A stretch of DNA of 54,800 nt from Clostridia bacterium (GCA_900767835.1 CAAGAO010000001.1:1-54800), one strand, 5' to 3'; shown: positions 18,910 through 26,646, counted from the stretch's first letter. Translations and numbers: made by a program. Notes: generated from the letters alone by a model not told the origin.

Positions 18910-19702
18910 AAATTAACTCCTTTAAACTAAATAATTTCAATTTATTATTCCCACGCTTTTTTAACGAGTTGCTTGCGAATATTTTTGCAATTTTTTTGTT
19001 GGTAAAAAGCCTATGGTTATATTTGTTATTTTCATAATGCCCGCAAACAATATATACTTCCGTTTTGGTTTTTTCATTTATCTTTGTAATGGCTTCCATA
19101 ATTGTATCACCACTAGAAATAATATCATCAATAATAATTATTTTTTGACCTTTTTCAATGTTTCCGGATAATTCATAACTTGCAACAAGTCCGGTATGCT
19201 TATCGCGAACCTTTTTCGCGTATAGATGATTTTTCCCTAAGTGTGAAAATTTTTCCATTGAACCTTTATCTGTAAAAACCATCAAATCTTTGTTCTCATC
19301 AAAATTTATTTCAGGTTTTACTTTGTTATAAATTTTTTCTACTAGTGGAACATAGTTTGCATTTTTAAAATAATCTAACGAGCAGTGTGGTTCGCAAATG
19401 TTTAACTCTGCTAAGTTTAATGAATTAAAAGTTTGTGCTATATATTTTACTGTTTCAACTTCTATTCCTTCTGGGTGATTCATTCTTTGGTATGGCAAAT
19501 ATCCAAGAGTTAAACCAACATTTACATTTTTATTTGTGAAATAATTTATTATTGCAAACAATTCTAAATAAGATATAGTGTCATTTTCATATAAAATATT
19601 TATTTTGTTGTCAATAATAAACTTATCAAGATAATCATTTTTTAATTTCAATTCACCACTTGAAAATCTTTGTGGTGAAAATTTAATATTATTTATATAC
19701 AT
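18902..19702 (-). CDS. Short ribose-phosphate pyrophosphokinase homologue
   Basis: Probably makes PRPP for the nicotinate phosphoribosyltransferase of the divergent operon. At 266 residues it is shorter than housekeeping Prs (about 315). Visible parts: FSSGELKL (the family has FSDGE), LGYLPYQRMN, CEPHCSLDYF in place of DLHxxQ, a catalytic-loop-like KKVRDKHTGLV and the PRPP loop IIIIDDIISSGDTI. This short type resembles Prs proteins that travel with NAD salvage genes in phages and plasmids. One such group is known to make ADP-ribose pyrophosphate in the phage NAD-reconstitution pathway, so that alternative should be kept open. It is first in the leftward operon behind GGGAG and the operator-controlled promoter at 19831-19860. 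Confidence 0.82.
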   Translation of the reverse strand: MYINNIKFSPQRFSSGELKLKNDYLDKFIIDNKINILYENDTISYLELFAIINYFTNKNVNVGLTLGYLPYQRMNHPEGIEVETVKYIAQTFNSLNLAELNICEPHCSLDYFKNANYVPLVEKIYNKVKPEINFDENKDLMVFTDKGSMEKFSHLGKNHLYAKKVRDKHTGLVASYELSGNIEKGQKIIIIDDIISSGDTIMEAITKINEKTKTEVYIVCGHYENNKYNHRLFTNKKIAKIFASNSLKKRGNNKLKLFSLKELIYE

Positions 19703-19830
19703 TTTTTCTCCCTTTTATTTAATAGTGTACATATAAAGTGGACAATTATTACCAATACTTGATTATATGTAGGACTTTTCATCGAACTACAAAGTGTGAA
19801 AATATCTCAGTGTTCTTTATCATATGTTTT

Positions 19831-19860
19831 GATATTATCATATTGATAAAATTAAGTCAA
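19831..19860 (-). promoter_or_regulatory. Leftward NAD operon promoter with operator 1
   Basis: On the minus strand, TTGACT (19855-19860), a 17-base spacer, then TAATAT (19832-19837). The -10 lies inside GATATTATCA-N3-TGATAAAATT at 19831-19853, a palindrome whose first half is identical to operator 2. A repressor bound here would block the polymerase. NrtR is the obvious candidate. Confidence 0.75.
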
Positions 19861-19877
19861 TAATTTTTATAAAATGC

Positions 19878-19921
19878 TTGACAAAATATTTCAATAATGA
19901 TATTATCACAATGACAATATC
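19878..19921 (+). promoter_or_regulatory. Rightward NAD operon promoter with operator 2
   Basis: TTGACA (19878-19883), a 17-base spacer, TATTAT (19901-19906). The -10 and the expected start point are covered by GATATTATCA-CAA-TGACAATATC at 19899-19921, a near-perfect 23-base palindrome. The two promoters are back to back with only 17 bases between their -35 boxes, so one regulator can control both. Confidence 0.8.
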
Positions 19922-19936
19922 AAAAACATATATAAT

Positions 19937-20074
19937 ATTATCTGAAGTTGTCGGCAAACAGCCCGAAGGGATACTTGCCAGCAACTGATGGTTATATATA
20001 ATGTGATGCCTTGATTTATCAAGGTTGTTGCTTTAGCAACTTAAAATTTAACTTGTTTAAATTTTAACATCACA
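19937..20074 (+). ncRNA. Structured leader element, copy 1 (four-way junction), 5' of pncA
   Basis: It lies wholly in the pncA leader and ends 22 bases before the ATG. The 5' module (19946-19986) pairs AGTTGTCGGCAA with TTGCCAGCAACT around an inner CCC-GAA-GGG hairpin. The 3' module is closed by TGTGATG (20002-20008) and CATCACA (20068-20074) and holds three hairpins: CCTTGA-TTTA-TCAAGG, GTTGC-TTTA-GCAAC, and AAAATTTAA paired with TTAAATTTT. Three related copies lie on the minus strand at 54287-54800, with changed but still complementary arms. It could be a leader RNA, a mobile element that inserted here, or both. I match it to no Rfam family I know. Confidence 0.75.
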
Positions 20075-20096
20075 TAAATTATATAAGGAGGAAAAA

Positions 20097-20687
20097 ATGA
20101 ATAATCTTTTAGTAGTTGTTGATATGGTAAATGGTTTTGTAAACGAGGGGACACTTGCCGATAAAAAAATAAATCGTATTGTTCCGGTTATAGAAAAATT
20201 AATAATTAACTTTAAACGACATGGTGATGATATTATTGCCTTTAAAGATTGTCACAAAGAAAATGATGAGGAGTTTAAAGTGTTCCCACCACATTGTATA
20301 AAAGGTACAAGTGAATGTGAGTTAGTGCCAGAACTAAAAAAATATGAAAAATATATGCAAATTATAGAAAAGCCAACAACAAATGGGTTTAATACTGATA
20401 AATTTAAAAAAATAATAGCAACTTATCAATATAAAAATATATACGTTTGTGGTTGTTGCACAGATATTTGCGTAAAAAATTTTGTCACAAGTTTAAAAGC
20501 ATATTTTTTAAAAAATGGCATAAGAACAAATATTGTTATAGTAAAGAACGGGGTAGACACATTTAACGCACCAAATCATAATGCTGATGCTGTAAATAAA
20601 AAAACATTGCAAGAGTTGTTTAATAAAGGTATTGACTTGACAAACATTGTTTGCAATCTAAAAGAAGATAATCAAAAAATATATTAA
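20097..20687 (+). CDS. pncA: Nicotinamidase
   Basis: Converts nicotinamide to nicotinate, the entry step of deamidating NAD salvage, in the cytoplasm. It has 196 residues of the isochorismatase-like hydrolase fold. The catalytic Asp9 is in VVVDMVNGF, the metal ligands are in FKDCH and FPPHC, and the nucleophile Cys125 is in CGCCTDICV, as in the family pattern TDxCV. AAGGAGG stands five bases before ATG. It is the first gene of the rightward operon, preceded by an operator-covered promoter and the structured leader at 19937-20074. The next gene follows after ten bases. Confidence 0.93.
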   Translation: MNNLLVVVDMVNGFVNEGTLADKKINRIVPVIEKLIINFKRHGDDIIAFKDCHKENDEEFKVFPPHCIKGTSECELVPELKKYEKYMQIIEKPTTNGFNTDKFKKIIATYQYKNIYVCGCCTDICVKNFVTSLKAYFLKNGIRTNIVIVKNGVDTFNAPNHNADAVNKKTLQELFNKGIDLTNIVCNLKEDNQKIY

Positions 20688-20697
20688 AGGTAAAAGT

Positions 20698-21342
20698 ATG
20701 AAAAAAATAATAAGTGTTGAAAAAACGACAAATAATAGATTTATAAACATCTATAAAGCCAAATACGAAACTGAAAACGGTGAAATAGTTTACGACATAG
20801 CATCACGAAGAAAAAACGAAAAAGATTTGGCGCTATCAGGTAATAAAAAAGCCGATGCGGTAAGAATTTTACCTTACATACAAAAAGATGGCAAAACATA
20901 TGTTGTTTTGATAAAAGAATTTAGATATCCGATAAATGATTATATGTATGCCATTCCGGCGGGAATTATTGATGAAGGTGAAACCCCAGCAAAAGCGGCA
21001 TATAGAGAACTTTTAGAAGAAATAGGTGGCAGAGCGAAATCATTAAAACAAACAACCAAAATAAATTACATTTCAGCAGGGATGAGTGATGAGAGTGTTA
21101 TTTGTTTTGAAGCAGAAATAGACGAGTTAGAAAAACAACATCTAGAAATTCAAGAAGATATAACCGTAAAAGTGGTAGATTTAGAAACTTTAAACAATAT
21201 GCTAAATACAGAAAATTTCGGAGCGCAAAGCATATTTCAACTAAGAGCATTTATATATAGACAAGAATTAGAAAAGACAAAAGAAGAAAATTTAAAGCTG
21301 AAAAAACTATTACAAAAAAATAATATTTTAGATAAGGAATAA
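20698..21342 (+). CDS. Nudix hydrolase, probable ADP-ribose pyrophosphatase
   Basis: Likely cleaves ADP-ribose to AMP and ribose 5-phosphate, which can feed PRPP synthesis. It has 214 residues with an intact Nudix box, GIIDEGETPAKAAYRELLEE followed by IG, in a context (IKEFRYPINDYMYAIPAG) typical of the ADP-ribose pyrophosphatase subgroup. Unlike the NrtR sensor in the opposite operon, all catalytic glutamates are present. The C-terminus ends in a lysine/glutamate-rich helix. It is the second gene of the rightward operon, three bases before the next start. The exact substrate is inferred from subgroup and neighbours. Confidence 0.88.
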   Translation: MKKIISVEKTTNNRFINIYKAKYETENGEIVYDIASRRKNEKDLALSGNKKADAVRILPYIQKDGKTYVVLIKEFRYPINDYMYAIPAGIIDEGETPAKAAYRELLEEIGGRAKSLKQTTKINYISAGMSDESVICFEAEIDELEKQHLEIQEDITVKVVDLETLNNMLNTENFGAQSIFQLRAFIYRQELEKTKEENLKLKKLLQKNNILDKE

Positions 21343-21344
21343 TT

Positions 21345-21779
21345 ATGAGAATTTACATTGCCGGTCCATTTTTCAATAAAACAGAAAGAGCTAATATTTT
21401 AAGAGCTATAAAAATATTAAGAAATCGCGGTTTTGACCTATTCGTGCCAATGGAACATTTTATTCCAAATGGCGAAACAATGAGCAATCAAGACTGGGGT
21501 AAGGCTGTTTTTGAAATGGATGTAAAAGCCATGGAAAATTGTACACATTTAGTATGTTTGTATTATGGTTTGTACAGTGATAGTGGTACTGCTTTTGAGT
21601 GTGGTGTTGCATACAAGAAGGGAATACCAATTATCAATGTGTGTTGCAATAAAAAGATAACAAGTTTGATGATTGTAAATGGTGCAGAAATAAATTTATC
21701 ATCTATTAATGATTTAAAAAAGTTGAATTTTGATAACTTAAAAGATAACAATTTTGATATAAATAATGAACAAAAATAA
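21345..21779 (+). CDS. Nucleoside 2-deoxyribosyltransferase-like protein
   Basis: A 144-residue protein of the nucleoside 2-deoxyribosyltransferase/Rcl fold. It starts MRIYIAGPFF and carries the catalytic-region pattern DSGTAFECGVAYKKGIP (the family has D-x-GT-x-x-E-x-G-x-A), with the likely nucleophile Glu in FECG. Members exchange bases on deoxynucleosides or hydrolyse the N-glycosidic bond of nucleotides. Its place inside a tight NAD salvage operon suggests it acts on a nicotinamide-ribose compound or related base, which is not established for this family and is inference. It overlaps the next reading frame slightly, and the true next start lies ten bases beyond its stop. Confidence 0.8.
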   Translation: MRIYIAGPFFNKTERANILRAIKILRNRGFDLFVPMEHFIPNGETMSNQDWGKAVFEMDVKAMENCTHLVCLYYGLYSDSGTAFECGVAYKKGIPIINVCCNKKITSLMIVNGAEINLSSINDLKKLNFDNLKDNNFDINNEQK

Positions 21780-21789
21780 GGAAGGTTTT

Positions 21790-22296
21790 ATGAAGAAGAT
21801 TGGGGCATTTGTAGGTAAATTTTTACCGCCACACTTAGGGCATTTAAGTATTATAGATAGAATGGCAAAAGAGTGCGATGCGTGTGTGATTGTAATATCT
21901 GACAATCCAAAAAATAGCGAAAATATATGTAAAAACGCAAATTTTCCTTATTTTAATGCACAAAAACGCTTAAATTGGTTCAAAAGGCATTATAAAGACA
22001 ATAAAACAATTCATTACGCAATTATTGATGAGAGTGAGATTTTGGGACAAAATTTTATGGAAGAGTATGCAAAAATATTCTATAAAAAAGTGCCATATAA
22101 AGTAAATGCAAAATATGCGGATGAGAGTTATAGAGAACTAAATGAAAAATATTTTAAAACTTGCACATTTGTCCCTATAAACAGAGATTTAATTAATGTT
22201 CATGGAACAGATATAAGAAATAATTACGAAGAATATAAAAATTTTGTAATGCAAGAAGCAAGAGAAGATATAGAAAAAGAAATATACAAAAATTAG
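21790..22296 (+). CDS. NMN/NaMN adenylyltransferase-like (NadR/NadM type)
   Basis: Probably joins ATP with (nicotinic acid or nicotinamide) mononucleotide to make the dinucleotide. It has 168 residues of the HIGH-type nucleotidyltransferase fold. The N-terminus AFVGKFLPPHLGHLSII carries the HxGH motif in the form seen in NadR N-terminal domains, and VHGTDIRNN near the C-terminus replaces the usual ISGTxIR. I use ATG at 21790, which has AAGGAAGG six bases ahead; an earlier in-frame ATG overlaps the previous gene. No NadD is visible in this window, so this enzyme likely fills that step between PncB and NadE. Confidence 0.85.
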   Translation: MKKIGAFVGKFLPPHLGHLSIIDRMAKECDACVIVISDNPKNSENICKNANFPYFNAQKRLNWFKRHYKDNKTIHYAIIDESEILGQNFMEEYAKIFYKKVPYKVNAKYADESYRELNEKYFKTCTFVPINRDLINVHGTDIRNNYEEYKNFVMQEAREDIEKEIYKN

Positions 22297-22305
22297 GAGA
22301 AAAAT

Positions 22306-23745
22306 ATGGAAAAATATGATAATTTATTAATTGATTTTTATGAATTGACAATGGGACAAGGTTATGTAAACACAAAGGTAGATGGAAACATAGCATACTT
22401 TGATTTATTTTTTAGAAAAGTGCCAGATGGTGGAAGTTTTGTAATTGCAAATGGCGTTAAAAAATGCTTGGAATATTTGCTACAATTTCATTTCACCGAT
22501 AGTGATATTGAATATTTAAAAAGTTTAAATCAATTTACCGATGAGTATATAGAAAAACTAAAAAAGGTAAAATTTACAGGTGATATGTGGGCAGTTGAAG
22601 ATGGCACAGTTGTGTTCCCAAATGAACCATTGATTACAATTAAATCAAATTTGTTAGAAGCACAACTGGTTGAAACCGCACTTTTGTTATACTTTAATAG
22701 AGCGAGTTTAATTACAACCAAAGCAAGTCGTATCGTAAGAGCGGCAAAAGGTAGACCTGTTATGGAATTTGGTACTCGCAGAGCACAAGGCTATGAAGCC
22801 GCAGTTGATGGTGCGTTAGACACATATATAGCCGGTGCGGTCGGAACGGCTTGTACAACAACCGGTAAAAAATATGGCGTTCCTATTCTTGGTACTATGG
22901 CACATAGTTTTGTTCAAAGTTATGATTCAGAATATGAAGCATTTAAAGCATATGCAAAAAGCTTTCCTAATGCTTGCACCTTGTTGGTTGATACTTATGA
23001 CACATTAAATAGCGGTATTCCAAATGCAATTAAGGTAAATAACGAAGTTTTAAAACCAATGGGGAAAACATTAAAGGGAATTAGAATTGATAGCGGAGAT
23101 TTATCATATTTATCAAAACAAGCAAGAAAAATATTAAATGATGCAGGTTTACAGGATACAAAAATAGTAATTTCTAATAGTTTAGATGAATACACAATAG
23201 AAAGTTTACTAAGTCAAGATGCACCTATTGATAGTTTTGGTGTTGGTGAAAATATGATAACAGCAAAGTCATCTCCTGTGTTCGGCGGAGTTTATAAACT
23301 TGTTGCTATTGAAAAAGATGGAACTATTGTTCCTAAAATTAAAATTTCGGACAATATTGAAAAAATAACAAATCCGCATTTTAAAAAAATATATAGATTA
23401 TTTGATAAAACAAACGGAAAATTTATTACAGATATAATTTCGGTCTATGATGAACAAGCACCAAAAGGTAAACTCGTCTTGGTTCACCCTGAAAACAACT
23501 GGACAAAAAAAGAAATTGAAAATTATAAAGTTGTAGATTTAAAAGTAAAAATGATTGAAAATGGCAAACAAATCTACACCATACCAACAGTAGAGCAAAC
23601 AAAAAAGAATGTACAAGATAATTTAAATACATTATGGGAAGAAGCATTGCGTTTGCAAAACCCACACATATACACTATAAACTTGTCAGATAAACTAAAA
23701 AAAATAAAAACCGATTTGCTAGAAGAACACAACAGAAGTTTGTAA
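22306..23745 (+). CDS. pncB: Nicotinate phosphoribosyltransferase
   Basis: Joins nicotinate with PRPP to make NaMN, the committed step of the Preiss-Handler route. It has 479 residues, the clostridial/human-like longer type. Diagnostic stretches: LIDFYELTMGQGY at the start, GRPVMEFGTRRAQG with the phosphorylated-His type context following (MAHSFVQSYDSE), LLVDTYDTLNSGIPNAI, GIRIDSGDLSYLSKQAR and SFGVGENMIT. AGGAG precedes the start. It is the last gene of the rightward NAD operon; no clear terminator follows at once. Its acid substrate rather than nicotinamide is supported by the co-operonic nicotinamidase and NadE. Confidence 0.95.
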   Translation: MEKYDNLLIDFYELTMGQGYVNTKVDGNIAYFDLFFRKVPDGGSFVIANGVKKCLEYLLQFHFTDSDIEYLKSLNQFTDEYIEKLKKVKFTGDMWAVEDGTVVFPNEPLITIKSNLLEAQLVETALLLYFNRASLITTKASRIVRAAKGRPVMEFGTRRAQGYEAAVDGALDTYIAGAVGTACTTTGKKYGVPILGTMAHSFVQSYDSEYEAFKAYAKSFPNACTLLVDTYDTLNSGIPNAIKVNNEVLKPMGKTLKGIRIDSGDLSYLSKQARKILNDAGLQDTKIVISNSLDEYTIESLLSQDAPIDSFGVGENMITAKSSPVFGGVYKLVAIEKDGTIVPKIKISDNIEKITNPHFKKIYRLFDKTNGKFITDIISVYDEQAPKGKLVLVHPENNWTKKEIENYKVVDLKVKMIENGKQIYTIPTVEQTKKNVQDNLNTLWEEALRLQNPHIYTINLSDKLKKIKTDLLEEHNRSL

Positions 23746-24009
23746 AATGTCAAAATTAAGTAGAAATTTTATAAAAAATTAACAAAAAGTGTGTTTTTGG
23801 CTCATATTTGATAGAAAAATAGTAAAATTCATTACAAATACTGTAATGGATTTTATTATTTACATCTAAATGTTAGCCATATTTAATTATAAATTGGGTT
23901 ATATCGTATTATATATTTAAGCCATTTGTTGTTTTAAATTAAATGCTTTACTAAATGGTTAAATTCGTGAATTTTAATTAAAAAAATCTTAATAAATAAA
24001 TATTATATA
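23746..24009. other. Intergenic gap, nothing clear
   Basis: AT-rich, with no gene, RNA or strong terminator that I can support. Confidence 0.4.
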
Positions 24010-24038
24010 TTGAAATTTTGTCTTAAGTGTGATAATAT
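24010..24038 (+). promoter_or_regulatory. Promoter placed for a leaderless mRNA
   Basis: TTGAAA (24010-24015), a 17-base spacer, TAATAT (24033-24038). The ATG of the next gene is only six bases after the -10, so the expected transcription start falls on the start codon. Confidence 0.55.
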
Positions 24039-24044
24039 GAGAAT

Positions 24045-24827
24045 ATGAAAGGAAAATATTTATTAAACAAAACAACAAGAGAATATATTTTAGCTAAAGT
24101 ATCTCAATTTAACTATTTTATTCTTCAATATGCTAAAATGGGCAACATAAAAGCTGCCATAATTTTAGAGTGTGAAAGAAATGAGTATTGTGAAAAGTAT
24201 TTAATTGATTTTAAGAACGCAAATAGATATTTGGCGGATCTTGATAATAAAAAAAGAACTTTAAATAAAATGATAAGGCACAATAATGATGGTAAGAGAG
24301 AAAAATACATTAAAGAAATAAATAAACTAAATAAAGTTGTAAACAATAAAGCTATTAATGAATTATATGATTTCTATTTCTCTCTTTATGCAACAATTTT
24401 AAGTGTGAAAAATGGTAGAATAGTAAAATATGAAGATATGCCAGAATTTATAAGAAACGAAGTATCTTATGAATTTACAAAAGATGTTTACTTTAACTTA
24501 TTCCCACAAAATGATATTGGTGAAGATTTATCATATTTGTATATGAGAAGTAGAATAACAAAATATGACTTACCATTATTTATGAGTAAAGACTTAAAGC
24601 AAAAATTTAATAATTTTATCAAATATAGAACAGGGCATGGTATGATAGAACACGATTTTTTAAGTGAAATGCCAGAACTTAGAACTGTATACACAAATGT
24701 AGGTAACTTTGAATTTGAAAAACAGTTATATGAAAGTGTATTTCCTGAGTTTGGTTTTAAATATGAAGATAGAGAACAAGATACTACAACAGTTTATACA
24801 ATGGATTGGAAAGATAAATATATGTAA
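24045..24827 (+). CDS. Hypothetical protein, 260 aa, probably leaderless
   Basis: Not recognised. It looks soluble and mostly helical, with a basic central coiled stretch (NKKRTLNKMIRHNNDGKREK) and an acidic, aromatic C-terminus ending TTTVYTMDWKDKYM. There is no signal peptide or membrane helix. The gene stands alone between pncB and the SAM riboswitch. Its -10 box ends six bases before the ATG and no Shine-Dalgarno sequence exists, so its mRNA may lack a leader. An internal methionine could be an alternative start, but none has a ribosome site. No function is proposed. Confidence 0.6.
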   Translation: MKGKYLLNKTTREYILAKVSQFNYFILQYAKMGNIKAAIILECERNEYCEKYLIDFKNANRYLADLDNKKRTLNKMIRHNNDGKREKYIKEINKLNKVVNNKAINELYDFYFSLYATILSVKNGRIVKYEDMPEFIRNEVSYEFTKDVYFNLFPQNDIGEDLSYLYMRSRITKYDLPLFMSKDLKQKFNNFIKYRTGHGMIEHDFLSEMPELRTVYTNVGNFEFEKQLYESVFPEFGFKYEDREQDTTTVYTMDWKDKYM

Positions 24828-24883
24828 ATATATTCATATATCCAAATGGTATAATGTAAAAATACTAAATATTTAACAAATAC

Positions 24884-24912
24884 TTGACATAATTTAACAT
24901 ATGATATATATT
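24884..24912 (+). promoter_or_regulatory. metK promoter
   Basis: TTGACA (24884-24889), a 17-base spacer, TATATT (24907-24912). The riboswitch aptamer begins within ten bases of the expected start point. Confidence 0.75.
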
Positions 24913-24920
24913 AATAATAA

Positions 24921-25053
24921 ACCATAAAGAGTGTGCGAGGGACAGCCCCAAAGACCACACAGCAACCTGCAACAAAGCAAGGTGCTAAAGGCTGATGCGA
25001 TGGGTGTAATTACTTGTAATTATGTAATCTCATCGTATTCGATGGGATTTTTT
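24921..25053 (+). ncRNA. SAM-I (S-box) riboswitch with terminator
   Basis: The aptamer shows the S-box core in order: AAAGAG, the kink-turn part GAGGGACAGCCCC closed by GTGTG/CACAC, AGCAACC, and AAGGTGCTAAAGGC. P1 can form from ACCAT (24921-24925) and ATGGGT (25000-25005). The terminator is AATCTCATCG (25026-25035) with CGATGGGATT (25040-25049) and a T-run. The competing antiterminator pairs CGATGGG (24998-25004) with CTCATCG (25029-25035), so P1 and antiterminator share bases. SAM binding should end transcription before metK, giving feedback on SAM synthesis. Confidence 0.9.
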
Positions 25054-25097
25054 GTACTCTCTTTTGGCTTGAATTTTAAAGAAAAGGAAAAAGAAGT

Positions 25098-26498
25098 ATG
25101 AAAAAATTAACAAAATTAAATTATGAATTATGGATAGAATTGAAAGAGTATGAAAGGAAACCTTTTTTAGAATGGGCAAAAGATAATGAATTCGCTTGGA
25201 ATGATAATACTAGGGTGAATGTACAAAAAGATGATTGCTTTTATCATATATCAATCAATTTATCTAACAAAAAAATTGTAAATGTTCCTAATGTTAGTTT
25301 TATTCAAGACAAAAGCAAACATAATATTAAAGAGTTTAAAGATTTGTTTGAATTAATAAATGACAATATGAACAAACGCTCATATTCTTATTATGTAAAA
25401 AAAGAGATTATTACCAGTGAAAGTGTTAATGTTGGACATCCAGATAAAACATGTGATACCATTGCTGATGCTTTTCTTGATGAAGCATTAAGACAAGACA
25501 AAAGTAGTCAAATGGCGGTGGAATGTGCAATAAAAAATGACAAACTATTCATATATGGCGAAGCAACAACATCTGCTAAAATAGATTACGACCGAATCGC
25601 AAAAGATATTTTAAAAGATATAGGTTATAAGAACGATTTTATTGTTATAAAAGAATTAAGCGAGCAGAGTCCAGACATACACCAAGCAGTTGTAAAAGAT
25701 AAATTATGTGCAAATGATCAGGGAATTGTTTTTGGTTATGCAACAAATGAAACTAAAGAATATATGCCAATTCCAATTATTATAGCCCACAAATTGATGA
25801 AAAAATATGATGAGTTTAGGCGAAAAACTGATATATACTTTGCTGATGCTAAAAGCCAAGTATCAGTTGAGTATATTAATGGTAAACCATTATTTATAAC
25901 AGATGTTCTCGTTTCGGTATCGCACTCAGATAAATTAAGTTTAAATAATATTCAAGACACCATAAAAACAAAGGTGATTGATTGTGTGTTAAGTGAATAT
26001 TCAAATATGATAAATGAAAATACAAAATTTATTATTAATCCAAGCGGGAAATTTACAATTTGGGGTTCGTTCGGTGATTCTGGTTGTGTTGGCAGAAAAA
26101 TCGTTGTTGATTCATATGGTGGTGTTGGTAAAGTAGGAGGTGGCTGTTTTTCTAGTAAAAATGCAACAAAGGTAGATAGGTCGGGTGCATATTATGCTAG
26201 GTATGTTGCTAAAAATATAGTTGCAAATGGGTTAGCTGATAAGTGTGAAATTCAGGTATCATACGGAATAGGTCTTATGAAACCAATATCATTAAATATT
26301 GACACCTTTAATACTGAAAAAGTTTCTCTTGCTAAAATATATGAATATGTTAATAAAAATTATGATTTTTCACCACAAAACATAATAAATGAACTAGACT
26401 TATTAAAACCAATTTATAAAAATACTTCGTGCTATGGGCATTTTGGTAGAGATGAATTTCCTTGGGAAAAAATAAATTCAATCAAACAGTTGACATAA
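25098..26498 (+). CDS. metK: Divergent S-adenosylmethionine synthetase with extra N-terminal domain
   Basis: Makes SAM from methionine and ATP; cytoplasmic. Residues about 100-466 are MetK: ITSESVNVGHPDKTCDTIAD, ANDQGIVFGYA, FADAKSQVSVEY, IINPSGKFTIWGSFGDSG, GRKIVVDSYGG and KVDRSGAYYARYVAKNIV. Some usually strict motifs are altered: GGPxGDxGLTGRK reads WGSFGDSGCVGRK, and GGGAFSGKDPTKVDRS reads GGGCFSSKNATKVDRS (Asp to Asn). About 98 residues precede the normal start; they look like a folded, charged domain (LWIELKEYERKPFLEWAKDN) that I cannot name. The ATG at 25098 is supported by AAAGGAAAAAGAAGT upstream and by the riboswitch position. Activity is likely, because SAM feedback control is kept, but not certain. 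Confidence 0.88.
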   Translation: MKKLTKLNYELWIELKEYERKPFLEWAKDNEFAWNDNTRVNVQKDDCFYHISINLSNKKIVNVPNVSFIQDKSKHNIKEFKDLFELINDNMNKRSYSYYVKKEIITSESVNVGHPDKTCDTIADAFLDEALRQDKSSQMAVECAIKNDKLFIYGEATTSAKIDYDRIAKDILKDIGYKNDFIVIKELSEQSPDIHQAVVKDKLCANDQGIVFGYATNETKEYMPIPIIIAHKLMKKYDEFRRKTDIYFADAKSQVSVEYINGKPLFITDVLVSVSHSDKLSLNNIQDTIKTKVIDCVLSEYSNMINENTKFIINPSGKFTIWGSFGDSGCVGRKIVVDSYGGVGKVGGGCFSSKNATKVDRSGAYYARYVAKNIVANGLADKCEIQVSYGIGLMKPISLNIDTFNTEKVSLAKIYEYVNKNYDFSPQNIINELDLLKPIYKNTSCYGHFGRDEFPWEKINSIKQLT

Positions 26499-26616
26499 AA
26501 TTTTTATAGAGTTAATATATAAATATGAAAAATTTAGTAAATACTTTTGTATATTATTATTACTACAATTAGTTTTCTTGCTATTGTAGAAGTTTTTTAT
26601 GACATTTATTAAACTA

Positions 26617-26646
26617 ACACAATAGCATATGCTGTTGTGTTTTTTT
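26617..26646 (+). terminator. metK terminator
   Basis: ACACAATAGCAT pairs with ATGCTGTTGTGT (one G-T pair), followed by a seven-T run. Confidence 0.88.

Noticed and set aside
19937..20074. Known NAD riboswitch classes in the pncA leader
   Set aside because: Copies elsewhere have no NAD gene downstream and the fold does not match the NAD-I or NAD-II aptamers as I know them.
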